A DNA stretch of 64,000 bases, from assembly GCF_024360925.2 (NCBI RefSeq), contig NZ_CP113517.1, positions 124,001 through 188,000 on the forward strand. The letters run 5' to 3'. A program made the translations under genes and the position numbers. Below are positions 10,201-17,196 of this stretch, one piece after another. How positions within the stretch are numbered: the first letter of the stretch is position 1; each line of letters opens with the position of its first letter. Below the pieces are notes generated by a model. That model was not told the origin of the DNA. It made no database searches and worked only from the letters and a program-made list of their open reading frames with translations. This stretch comes from Methylomonas rapida. Its GTDB lineage: Bacteria > Pseudomonadota > Gammaproteobacteria > Methylococcales > Methylomonadaceae.

Positions 10201-10627
10201 GCGTTGTACGCGGTTGAAACCGGTGGCCGATGCCGGTGGATGCGCTGCGCTTATCCACCCTACGAAGGATGACAATGGTAGGGTGGATAAGGCGATAGCC
10301 GCATCCACCACGCCCCCAAACCACGACCAAGCGCACTATTGGTTTCGCTTGGTCGAAGGCTATACCTTGAAAGTGCCGGGCGACCCGTCGTCGAAAATCC
10401 CGACCTTGATCGTCTGGCGCAAACTCACCACCGACCCGGAAAAAGACAGCGCGGTACTGCAAACCTATCTGCTGGATAAATTGCAGATTTCGCCGCGCGA
10501 ACAAAACTACGGCGCCATTTACGTCAACGGCAGCCATACCCTGCCCAATCCGGTGATCGAAAGCGAACAAATCAAAGTGCGTTTGATCGAAGAAGCCTTT
10601 CATGCGGCGATGTGGTCCGGGGAATAA
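7205..10627 (+). CDS. Type III-like site-specific DNA adenine methyltransferase (Mod subunit), with two in-frame repeat insertions
   Basis: 1140 aa. Motif IV D-P-P-Y-N-T is at about residue 550 and motif I F-A-G-S-G-T-T at about 809. That order (IV before I) is the beta-class N6-adenine arrangement of Type III Mod proteins. About 500 residues precede the catalytic part, longer than classical Mod (about 600-650 aa overall), so this belongs to a large-Mod branch. AAAGGA lies just upstream of the ATG. Mod would recognise the site and methylate it, and together with Res form the nuclease. Bases 7968-8045 (exactly 26 codons) and 10235-10309 are copies of a palindromic repeat read through in frame. 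They encode stretches such as R-R-V-D-K-R-S-A-S-T-D and A-A-L-I-H-P-T-K-D-D. Whether the enzyme still works cannot be told. Confidence 0.9.
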   Translation: MSNTDKYRNRLINLLKELFQLDQPELDFGFYKIMHAKSVQISRFLEDDLLDVIKDAFGEVDEQRLAEAKARYKAAIEQAKKFGAPDPEQTDGVKEAKAQYEQAKDGGNAESEIYDHLYRFFERYYDNGDFMSRRYYARESDSRAAPYAVPYDGREVYLHWANKDQYYIKSSEYLSNYSFDLNEAIRQQAQTGKTPGLEQFASHDEQPLKVHFRIVDASEGEHGNIKATANQKRFFLIHAAKPVELLPFPRDEEDRRVDKRSASTDTEGLMVDAANALSTLHINFEYRTDPDKTGQDAKWQETRLQQAEAAIIQALQDLKASAFLQALQTPAPTDSKNKRTLLGKYLQKYAARNTMDYFIHKDLGGFLRRELDFYIKNEIMRLDDIDNADAPQVQSYLSKIRVLRKIAQQLIAFLAQLEEFQKKLWLKKKFVTECHYCITLDRIDAKFYPEIAANDHQRDEWVKLFAINEIAGDLATPSYSEPLTVEFLAANPYLLVDTTLFSADFEQRLLSEIPNLDAQCDGVLIHSENFQALGLMQEKYREQVKCIYIDPPYNTDGDGFAYKDSYQHSSWLSNIHSRLALAKSLQAVDSSISVSIDDNEMVNLSLLLSSLYGDACKIADLIWQKRYSPDIRKAISDAHEYILVYATDPSEFKAKRNLLPLGNDQIKQFSNPDNDPRGPWKSDNFTAPGFRPNQMYEIETPDGRKLTPPPGRCWMVTQENYEKLKDDKRLIFGKDGSGRPAVKRFLHEMEGMVPWTWWDHQSSGHSQEGLKEGSDLFSREGAFSTQKPTRMIQKLLHITTSQSANVFDFFAGSGTTAHATINLNRQDKGNRKYILVEQNDYFNTVLKPRIQKVVYSKDWKDGKPVSREGISHCFKTLRLESYEDVLNNLVFRQDDARERALDNNPELRRDYLLNYFLDVETQDSQSLLNIAAFRDPFAYQMWIKKPGSESQTLQSVDLVETFNWLIGLWVSHMAAPQGFSAEFVRETDPDLPQDQNTRLRCTRLKPVADAGGCAALIHPTKDDNGRVDKAIAASTTPPNHDQAHYWFRLVEGYTLKVPGDPSSKIPTLIVWRKLTTDPEKDSAVLQTYLLDKLQISPREQNYGAIYVNGSHTLPNPVIESEQIKVRLIEEAFHAAMWSGE
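7968..8045. repeat. REPIN-like palindromic repeat, copy A, inside mod
   Basis: Begins GTAGGGTGGATAAGCGCAGC, continues to GCATCCACC, and after a 16-base spacer returns as the inverse unit ending CTTATCCACCCTAC. It is 78 bp, a multiple of three, and has no stop in the mod frame. The same unit pair occurs at 10235-10309, 11336-11402 and 11950-12023. Confidence 0.9.
10235..10309. repeat. REPIN-like palindromic repeat, copy B, inside mod
   Basis: The two units are arranged the other way round from copy A. GGTGGATGCGCTGCGCTTAT...CCCTAC comes first, a 14-base spacer follows, then GTAGGGTGGATAAGGCGATA...CATCCACC. It is 75 bp and read in frame by mod near residue 1012. Confidence 0.9.
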
Positions 10628-10630
10628 GGC

Positions 10631-11167
10631 ATGAACGCTAGGCCGTCTTCCACGGTAAAGAAAATCGTCATCATCGCCGGACCGAATGGCGCGGGTAAGA
10701 CGACCTTTGCCCGCGAGTTTTTACCCAACGAGGCGCATTGCCCGGTGTTCATCAACGCCGATTTGATCGCCGCCGGTTTGTCGCCGTTTGCGCCGGAAGC
10801 GGCTGCCATCAAAGCCGGCCGCTTGATGCTGCAAAGCATTGAAGAGCATGTTGCCAGAGGCGACAGCTTTGCCTTGGAAACCACCTTGAGCGGCTTGCAT
10901 TACGCCAGGGTCATTCCGCAATGGCGGGTGGCCGGTTATGTGGTGAAACTGATTTTTCTGGAACTGCCGAACACGGAAACCGCCATTGCCCGCGTCGCCG
11001 CGCGGGTAGCGCAAGGCGGTCACAACATCCCCGCCGAAACCATACTCCGCCGCTTCGAATCCGGTCGGCGCAATTTTCATCAAACCTACAAAGCCTTGGT
11101 TGATGTCTGGCTGCATTTCGATAATGCCGGCGATCAACCGCAATTGTTGGACTGGAGCGAATCATGA
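10631..11167 (+). CDS. Zeta-toxin-like P-loop kinase
   Basis: 178 aa. Walker A G-P-N-G-A-G-K-T-T at 17-25, then N-A-D-L-I-A-A-G-L (about 43) and A-L-E-T-T-L-S-G (about 79) are the arrangement of zeta-toxin/UDP-GlcNAc-kinase-like proteins. Zeta toxins phosphorylate peptidoglycan precursors, but many short chromosomal members have unproven activity. The gene starts four bases after mod ends and overlaps the next small gene by ATGA, so mod, this gene and the small gene are probably co-transcribed. A role in stabilising or guarding the restriction module is inference from position only. Confidence 0.8.
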   Translation: MNARPSSTVKKIVIIAGPNGAGKTTFAREFLPNEAHCPVFINADLIAAGLSPFAPEAAAIKAGRLMLQSIEEHVARGDSFALETTLSGLHYARVIPQWRVAGYVVKLIFLELPNTETAIARVAARVAQGGHNIPAETILRRFESGRRNFHQTYKALVDVWLHFDNAGDQPQLLDWSES

Positions 11168-11382
11168 ACACGCAACCTTTGAATCAAGCCAAAGACGAAG
11201 ACGCCCGCCAGGTCGAAATCGCTTTACGCCGCGCCGCGCAAAAAGCACGGCAGCTGGCCGCGCAAACCGATACGCCGCTGGTGGTGGTACGGAATGGGCA
11301 ATTGCTGGTTGAGCATGTAACGGCTCAGGATACGATGGATGCGCTACGCTTATCCACCCTACGAACTGTTGATTCAAGGTAG
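11164..11382 (+). CDS. Small protein paired with the zeta-like kinase (possible antitoxin), C-terminus rewritten by repeat
   Basis: 72 aa. Starts in an ATGA overlap with the kinase. The helical, charged N-terminal half (E-D-A-R-Q-V-E-I-A-L-R-R-A) followed by L-V-V-V-R-N-G-Q-L-L-V resembles the short proteins commonly encoded after such kinases. The last ~15 residues (D-A-L-R-L-S-T-L-R) are translated from repeat copy C, so the original C-terminus was probably replaced. Antitoxin function is only suggested by size and position. Confidence 0.6.
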   Translation: MNTQPLNQAKDEDARQVEIALRRAAQKARQLAAQTDTPLVVVRNGQLLVEHVTAQDTMDALRLSTLRTVDSR

Positions 11383-11402
11383 GGTGGATAAGCGCATCCA
11401 CC
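11336..11402. repeat. REPIN-like palindromic repeat, copy C, upstream of RAYT
   Basis: TGGATGCGCTACGCTTATCC..CCTAC, a spacer of about 16 bases, then GTAGGGTGGATAAGCGCATC..CACC. Same orientation as copy B. It overlaps the end of the small gene and stops 20 bases before the RAYT start. Confidence 0.9.
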
Positions 11403-11422
11403 AAACCAAAGCAATTACACTC

Positions 11423-11944
11423 ATGAGCGAATACCGCCGCATCTTTGTCCCTGGAGGCCACTACTTTTTTACCGTGGTGACTTATCTCCGCCGCCCCGTT
11501 TTTTCCGAGTTTGCTAATGTCGAAGTTTTGCGGGCCGCATTCAAACAGGTGATGGCGGCGAAACCCTTTGAGATCGAGGCCATTGTGATCTTACCCGACC
11601 ATCTGCATTGCCTTTGGCGCCTGCCTTTAGGAGACGCGGATTTTTCCGGTCGTTGGCGGGAAATCAAAAAATATGTTTCCAAACGGATCGGCGGCGAAGG
11701 CAAACGGACAGGCGAGCGCGACGTTTGGCAACGGCGGTTTTGGGACCATCTCATCCGGGACGAAGAGGATTGGCGGCGACATGTGGATTACGTTCATTTC
11801 AATCCGGTTAAACATGGGCTGGCGACTGCGCCGAGCGATTGGCCGTATTCCTCGTTTAGAAAATTCGTTGCAGCCGGTTTGTATGATGCCGGTTGGGCTT
11901 CCGGTGGATTGCCGGACAACATAAAAGACTTGCACTGCGAATGA
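11423..11944 (+). CDS. REP-associated tyrosine transposase (RAYT, Y1/HUH family)
   Basis: 173 aa. The start M-S-E-Y-R-R-I-F-V-P-G-G-H-Y-F-F-T-V is typical of RAYTs. The HUH metal site is His60/His62 in L-P-D-H-L-H-C-L-W, and the nucleophile is probably Tyr123 in H-V-D-Y-V-H-F-N-P-V-K-H-G-L. All key residues are present and the frame is intact, so it may be active. RAYTs nick single-stranded REP hairpins and are thought to spread REP/REPIN repeats. It is flanked on both sides by copies of the palindrome (C and D), the usual REPtron layout, and sits between the mod-kinase genes and res. Confidence 0.95.
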   Translation: MSEYRRIFVPGGHYFFTVVTYLRRPVFSEFANVEVLRAAFKQVMAAKPFEIEAIVILPDHLHCLWRLPLGDADFSGRWREIKKYVSKRIGGEGKRTGERDVWQRRFWDHLIRDEEDWRRHVDYVHFNPVKHGLATAPSDWPYSSFRKFVAAGLYDAGWASGGLPDNIKDLHCE

Positions 11945-11949
11945 TTAAG

Positions 11950-12023
11950 GTAGGGTGGATAAACGCTAGCGCATCCACCAAATTTGCCTTCCATGGTGGA
12001 TGCGCTGCGCTTATCCACCCTAC
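11950..12023. repeat. REPIN-like palindromic repeat, copy D, downstream of RAYT
   Basis: GTAGGGTGGATAAACGCTAG..ATCCACC, a 15-base spacer, then GGTGGATGCGCTGCGCTTAT..CCCTAC. Same arrangement as copy A. It fills the gap between RAYT and res, ending 14 bases before the res start. Confidence 0.9.
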
Positions 12024-12037
12024 ATTGAGACGATTTA

Positions 12038-15000
12038 ATGGCTGTAAAACCCAAAGCCGCCAAGGTTGGCGGCAAAAAGAAATCCGGGCAAACCTTGGCG
12101 TTTGCCGACAAGTTGGTATTGAACCAGTGGATCATGGAATTGTTGGGCGTCGATACGTTTGCCGATCATCAAGACGGCAAGCGCCGCGTCCGTCCGATGC
12201 AAATGCTCGCCAAGTTGCTGCGCGACTGCAAGGAAGGTCTGGAGAGCGACAACCTGCATTATTTTTACCAGCAACTGAAAAGCCATTGGCAACCGACGGC
12301 AACGCTTAATCCGAATGCTTTGCTAGGTTACGAGCAAAACATTGTCGCGCATACCTTATGGCTGAACGAAGGCCGCGAGCGGCCCATCGAATGGAAGTAT
12401 TACCAATGGCTGTCGCTGTTGTTTGCCGAGATTTATCTGCATCAATACTTTACTGACCGTGAGCGATTGCTGGAGCAATTAAACGATTACGTCCGCCGGT
12501 TTAACGCGCATTGGCAAGCCAAGGAATTTAACACCGGCATCGGCGAATACACGCTGGAAGACTTGAACAAGTTGTGTCTGCAAAACGCCACAGGTTCCGG
12601 TAAAACGCTGTTGATGCATATCAATTACCGTCAATTTGCCCACTATGCCACCGAAGCCGGTCAGCATGATTTAGTGACGCGCACCTTGTTGATTACCCCT
12701 AACGAAGGCTTGAGCAATCAGCACGAACAAGAGCTGAAACAAAGCGGTATCGAAGTCGCACGCCTGGTGCTGGATAACAACGACATTGGCAGTACAACCA
12801 ACATTTTCAGTAGTGGTTACGGTCATTTGAGTCGAGTCGATTTCATCGAAATTACCAAGTTAGGCGATAAAGATGGCCCCAATACTATTGCCACCCGTAA
12901 CTTGGGCGACCGTAACCTGATTCTGGTGGACGAAGGCCATCGGGGCATGGGTAAGTCCGAGGAAGAAGGCTGGATGAAGCAACGCGAGCGCTTGGTGGAA
13001 AAAGGCTTTGCCTTCGAGTATTCCGCTACATTCAAGGAAGCGGTGAAAGCTGCCAATAATGCCAAGATCGAGGAAAGCTACGCCAAGGCAGTGCTGTTCG
13101 ATTATTCCTATCGCTATTTCTACGAGGATGGTTACGGTAAGGATTACCGCATCTTCAATATCCCCAAGTCGCAAGCCGAGCATGAGTTTTTGTATTTGTC
13201 GGCGTGTTTGTTGAGCTTTTACCAACAGTTGCGTTTGTATCGCGAACGTAAGTCGCAATATGCGGCCTACAACCTGGAAAAACCGTTGTGGGTGTTTGTT
13301 GGTTCGAGCGTTTCCAAAGCGTCGGCAACAACCGGCAGCGACCAGGAAACGGTTTCCGACATTGTCCGTGTATTGAGTTTTATTGCCCAGTTTCTTGCCG
13401 AGCCGCAACAAGCCATTAAAACGGTAGCGACGCTGCTGAACGAAAATGCGACATCGACCGGTTTGATCGATAACAAAGGCCACGATATTTTTCACGGCGC
13501 ATTTTTGTTTTTACGTGAGCGTTTGCGTAAGGGCGAATCGGTCAGTGAGATTCATACCGACATTCTTGCTACCCTGTTCAATAACCGGGCGGGCGGCCAA
13601 TTACATGTCTGGCGTTTAAAAGGCGACAGCGGTGAATTGGTACTGAAAGCCGGTCATGGCGACAGTTATTTCGGCTTGATCAATGTCGGCGATGCCTTGG
13701 GGTTATCGAAACATATTCAAGAAACCTGTCCGCAGATCGTTGTGGATGACAGTGACTTTGTTGCTGCCCAGTTTGCCAGCATCAAAGAATCATCCTCGCC
13801 GATCAATCTGTTGATTGGTGCCAAAAAGTTTGTCGAAGGCTGGGATTGTTGGCGGGTCTCCACCTTGGGCTTGATGCGTGTCGGCCGTAGCGAGGGTTCG
13901 CAAATCATTCAGTTGTTCGGTCGTGGTGTGCGTTTGAAGGGTTACGAATGGTCGTTAAAACGTTCGCGCGCGGCCACCCCTGCGAAGCAACCTGAATACA
14001 TTCACTATATCGAAACTCTGAATGTGTTCGGCGTACAGGCCGACTTCATGGAGAAATTTCGTGACTTCCTGGAAGATGAAGGTCTGCCGGCCAATGATCG
14101 TAAGGAAGTGTTCCAGATTCCGATGAATGTGACTTACGATTTTGGCCACAAGTTGAAGGTGTTACGCCCCAAGCTGAAAAAAGCCGATGGCCGCGAATAT
14201 AGCTTTACCCGCGACGGCGCCATGCCGTTGTTTGGCAGCGTGCCCGACGTCATGCGCAAGAGTCGGATCGAGGTCGATTGGTATCCAAAAATTCAGGCGA
14301 TTGTCGCTCGGCCTGTCGATGCCGGCGCCGCAGCAGCCGTGAACGTCAACGAGGCAGTGTTTTCCGACGAACAGATTGCCTTTTTGGACATCAGCAAGCT
14401 GTATTTCGATCTGGAGCAATACAAAGCCAGGGAAAGTTTATACAGCCTGATTATCACGCCGCAAGCCATTCCCGGTTTGTTGAAGCGTACTGATTGGTAT
14501 GTGTTATTGGTACCCAAGCACCTATTGGGGATGAACAGCTTTGCCAATGTCAGGGTGTGGAACCAGATCGCCCTGGAGCTGTTGAAAAAATACAGCAAGC
14601 GCTTTTATCTGCATTGCGTTGACGAATTTATTCGGCCGAGGTTGCAATACCGCGATTTGGAGAGTGGCGACAGCAATTTGCCCACTGACTCCGAGTCTTA
14701 TCAATTAATTGTCGATGCCACCGAACAGCAACTGATTGATGACATCGAAAAGCTGAAGGCCGAAGTTGCAGCGAACTGGCAATCCAAAACACCCAAGTTG
14801 ATTGAAGCGGGTCAGTTAAAAGCCATCGTATTGAGCCATCATTTATACCAACCCTTGCTGTATGCCGAGCGCGGTTGTCCGATTACGATTGCTCCGGTAT
14901 CCCTGAACGACAGCGAAAAGAACTTTGTGGTCGATCTGATGGCTTGGCTGGAAACCAATGAAGCCAAGCTGTTGGAAAGCAAAACGTCGATATTCCTGCT

Positions 15001-15412
15001 GAGGAATAAGTCACGCGGCAGTGGTATCGGTTTTTTCGAGGCCGGTAATTTCTACCCGGATTTCATTCTGTGGGCAGTCAAGGGCGATCAGCAAGTGGTG
15101 GCCTTCATCGAGCCGCACGGTATTGCTCATGAGGGACCGGAGCACCCGAAAGTGCAGTTTCACAAGACGATTAAGGATATCGAGCAGCGCTTAGCCGATA
15201 AAGACAATATCCGCTTGGAAAGCTTTATCGTTACGCCTACGCGTTTCCAACTGGTTGAAGCGATGGGGTATGATCGGGAATATTGGGAAGAGAGGCATGT
15301 ATTGTTTATGGATCTGCCGGCTTATATCAATACCCTGATGGGTAATGTTGTCGGCAATGATTATAGGTGTTCGAGATTTTCCAGAACACTTACGTTTCGG
15401 TGTAACGAATAA
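12038..15412 (+). CDS. Type III-like restriction enzyme, Res subunit (SF2 helicase-nuclease)
   Basis: 1124 aa. Walker A A-T-G-S-G-K-T-L-L at about 185, DEAH-like box L-V-D-E-G-H-R at about 296, and helicase motif VI-like Q-L-F-G-R-G-V-R-L at about 626-634 show an SF2 translocase. Near the C-terminus Y-P-D-F-I-L-W (about 1004) followed by V-V-A-F-I-E-P-H-G (about 1020) marks a PD-(D/E)XK nuclease, with His where Lys is usual. It pairs with mod at 7205, now separated by the kinase, small gene and RAYT. Translation may rely on a weak site, because repeat D occupies the leader. The last ~20 residues look unlike the rest of the protein. Confidence 0.9.
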   Translation: MAVKPKAAKVGGKKKSGQTLAFADKLVLNQWIMELLGVDTFADHQDGKRRVRPMQMLAKLLRDCKEGLESDNLHYFYQQLKSHWQPTATLNPNALLGYEQNIVAHTLWLNEGRERPIEWKYYQWLSLLFAEIYLHQYFTDRERLLEQLNDYVRRFNAHWQAKEFNTGIGEYTLEDLNKLCLQNATGSGKTLLMHINYRQFAHYATEAGQHDLVTRTLLITPNEGLSNQHEQELKQSGIEVARLVLDNNDIGSTTNIFSSGYGHLSRVDFIEITKLGDKDGPNTIATRNLGDRNLILVDEGHRGMGKSEEEGWMKQRERLVEKGFAFEYSATFKEAVKAANNAKIEESYAKAVLFDYSYRYFYEDGYGKDYRIFNIPKSQAEHEFLYLSACLLSFYQQLRLYRERKSQYAAYNLEKPLWVFVGSSVSKASATTGSDQETVSDIVRVLSFIAQFLAEPQQAIKTVATLLNENATSTGLIDNKGHDIFHGAFLFLRERLRKGESVSEIHTDILATLFNNRAGGQLHVWRLKGDSGELVLKAGHGDSYFGLINVGDALGLSKHIQETCPQIVVDDSDFVAAQFASIKESSSPINLLIGAKKFVEGWDCWRVSTLGLMRVGRSEGSQIIQLFGRGVRLKGYEWSLKRSRAATPAKQPEYIHYIETLNVFGVQADFMEKFRDFLEDEGLPANDRKEVFQIPMNVTYDFGHKLKVLRPKLKKADGREYSFTRDGAMPLFGSVPDVMRKSRIEVDWYPKIQAIVARPVDAGAAAAVNVNEAVFSDEQIAFLDISKLYFDLEQYKARESLYSLIITPQAIPGLLKRTDWYVLLVPKHLLGMNSFANVRVWNQIALELLKKYSKRFYLHCVDEFIRPRLQYRDLESGDSNLPTDSESYQLIVDATEQQLIDDIEKLKAEVAANWQSKTPKLIEAGQLKAIVLSHHLYQPLLYAERGCPITIAPVSLNDSEKNFVVDLMAWLETNEAKLLESKTSIFLLRNKSRGSGIGFFEAGNFYPDFILWAVKGDQQVVAFIEPHGIAHEGPEHPKVQFHKTIKDIEQRLADKDNIRLESFIVTPTRFQLVEAMGYDREYWEERHVLFMDLPAYINTLMGNVVGNDYRCSRFSRTLTFRCNE

Positions 15413-15772
15413 TGCTCGCTACCGGAGGAGTAAGGCATCGAAATGCCTGCGTTCAGCTTGGAACAGTTCTGCACAACGATCAGTTTGCCGGAAACCAACA
15501 CGAGGTCAAAATCGCCGCAGCCCATTCCTTGAGACAGTTTGCTGAACAATGGCGAGCAAATCTGGGCGAGCTTGTGTATCAAAATACACTTTCTGATTTG
15601 TCGCTTGCCTGATGGATAGGTAGTGATTTGTGAGATTAATGATTAACCGCATCAGTCCTAGCTCGACTAGCAATGTGCTTTGAGTCTCTCTGCGCTTATG
15701 ATGTCCAGGATTGTTTTTTCACTTTAGCTATTTTTAAAGCCGCAATTAAATCGGTAACACATTGATTTAATT

Positions 15773-15849
15773 TGGTCGGAGTGAGAGGATTCGAACCTCC
15801 GGCCCCTGCCTCCCGAAGGCAGTGCTCTACCAAGCTGAGCTACACTCCG
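15773..15849 (-). tRNA. tRNA-Pro (anticodon CGG)
   Basis: A full cloverleaf on the minus strand: acceptor CGGAGTG/CACTCCG, D-arm AGCTCAGCTTGGTAGAGC, anticodon stem CTGCC/GGCAG with loop TTCGGGA (anticodon CGG), T-arm GGAGGTTCGAATCCTCT, discriminator A and an encoded CCA. It reads CCG codons. It lies near the end of the restriction island. The surrounding gene-free sequence 15613-15772 shows nothing else. Confidence 0.96.
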
Positions 15850-15975
15850 ATGGTTTCCTGGGATGGAAAGCCAGCCCATTTTAACAAAAGCTCCGGCAAA
15901 TTTTCATCTCTGTCGCAAGCGATGACGGGATAAATCGGGAAAAACCGAAGCTTTTCACGCCAAAATTGCCGGGGA

Positions 15976-15998
15976 GTGCGATTGCTTTAACTATCGCA
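15976..15998. repeat. Short hairpin repeat, GTGCGAT family (copy 2)
   Basis: GTGCGATTGC-TTTA-ACTATCGCA pairs imperfectly and matches the hairpins at 737-760 and 54509-54531, including the preceding GGGGA/GGGA. Confidence 0.5.
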
Positions 15999-16002
15999 AA
16001 AG

Positions 16003-16082
16003 GTAGGTTGGGCTGAAGGTAAAAGGTAATGAAGCCCAATATTTTGATTCTGTTGGGCTTCGCCGTGCTCCGTTCAACCTAG
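16003..16082. repeat. REP-like inverted repeat GTAGGTTGGGC / CAACCTA
   Basis: The ends GTAGGTTGGGC and TTCAACCTAG and the internal AAGCCCAA/TTGGGCTT are mutually inverted, giving a two-hairpin element between tRNA-Pro and the asparaginase gene. The GTAG..CTA ends are shared with the other palindromes of this window, but the inner sequence differs. Confidence 0.55.
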
Positions 16083-16135
16083 ACATTGTTTTTGTGACAT
16101 CTACTATAGCAGGGCATGGGCGTTAAGTTGAATCC

Positions 16136-17146
16136 TCAGGGTTTTTCCCTGGCGACGTCCTGTTCCAGAAAAGTGTCGATCGTTTGGCTGTCGTTGAAAT
16201 GGGCGAAAGCCAGCGCCAGTTTGGCGTAGGCGGTTTCCAGTGAGGTGTTCCAGATCATCTTGGCGCCGTGGCTCAATATGTCACGGGTGGAGCTGTAGGC
16301 CGCGTCCGATTGAAGCGAGGGGGCCAGATACAAAGGTATGTTGGCTTCCCGGCAGCGCTGGCTGAAGTCGATCAGGCTGTGCTGCGGCCCCCATTGCCGC
16401 GAGACGCAGGCCGTGCCGGAGTGATAGAGGTCGTGCAGCACGGCGTCCACGCCATGTAGGTGGTAATCGGCGTAGTTCATGCCGGGGTAGGGGCGCAGCA
16501 AGAGTATGCGGGCAAATTGGTTTTTTAACGTATGGGTCGGGGCTTCGGGCGGCGGGAGCGGATGCAACTGCCTGAATTTCCCGTCGGCATAACTCAGGTA
16601 TGCTCTGGATTGCACGCTGATGAAGTCGCCACTGAGCGGCAGACAGGAACTCAGGCGGGTGCCGATATGCACATGCATGGTTTGCTCAGGATTTTGATAC
16701 GGCACGAACACGCCGGCTTCCTGCTTTTGCAGGATGTAATCGACCGCGCAGATGAAGTTTTTCAGGCCGTTGGCTTCAGGATTATCCAGCGGCAAATTGC
16801 TGGAGACCAGTAGCAGCGGAATCTTCAGGTGGTTGAAATAAACGCCGAACGCCGCGGCGGTAAAGGCCAGGGTATCGGTGCCGTGGGTGACGATGATGCC
16901 GTCGAAATCAGCCAGCTCTTCGGTTTCTATCGCAGCAATGACTTGCTGCCAAAACGTGGGGTGCAGGTTTTCGCTGAGGATTTGTATCGGCTGCAGCGTT
17001 TTGAAGCGAACCCGCGCCTGTGCCGGATGGCATTGTTGAAACAGCTGAATCAGCTTGAAACCGGCAGTGGCGCGGGTGTCTATGGTGCCGTTTTCCACTT
17101 GCGAGCCTATGGTGCCACCGGTAAAAACCAATAATATGTTCGTCAT
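16136..17146 (-). CDS. L-asparaginase (type I-like)
   Basis: 336 aa. The N-terminus I-L-L-V-F-T-G-G-T-I-G-S carries the first catalytic Thr (F-T-G-G-T-I), and V-T-H-G-T-D-T-L (about residue 90) carries the second Thr-Asp pair. These are the two asparaginase signatures. The enzyme hydrolyses asparagine to aspartate and ammonia. No signal peptide is seen, so it is probably cytoplasmic, like AnsA. The start was set at the ATG directly before T-N-I-L-L-V-F; upstream in-frame codons give an unrelated extension. Divergent from folA, 50 bases apart. Confidence 0.9.
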   Translation of the reverse strand: MTNILLVFTGGTIGSQVENGTIDTRATAGFKLIQLFQQCHPAQARVRFKTLQPIQILSENLHPTFWQQVIAAIETEELADFDGIIVTHGTDTLAFTAAAFGVYFNHLKIPLLLVSSNLPLDNPEANGLKNFICAVDYILQKQEAGVFVPYQNPEQTMHVHIGTRLSSCLPLSGDFISVQSRAYLSYADGKFRQLHPLPPPEAPTHTLKNQFARILLLRPYPGMNYADYHLHGVDAVLHDLYHSGTACVSRQWGPQHSLIDFSQRCREANIPLYLAPSLQSDAAYSSTRDILSHGAKMIWNTSLETAYAKLALAFAHFNDSQTIDTFLEQDVAREKP

Positions 17147-17196
17147 AAAATAGTAAGATGAGCGCCTTTGCGTAAGGCGCATCTTAATCTGAAACC

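Noticed and set aside
7968..12023. CRISPR array
   Set aside because: The four repeats are kilobases apart, palindromic and in mixed arrangement, with genes between them; they fit REPINs next to a RAYT, not CRISPR.
15361..15612. Possible small genes after res on either strand (about 66-73 aa)
   Set aside because: Two frames on opposite strands look equally plausible, neither has a clear ribosome site or recognised family, and one overlaps the end of res. A gene remnant is possible but not supportable.
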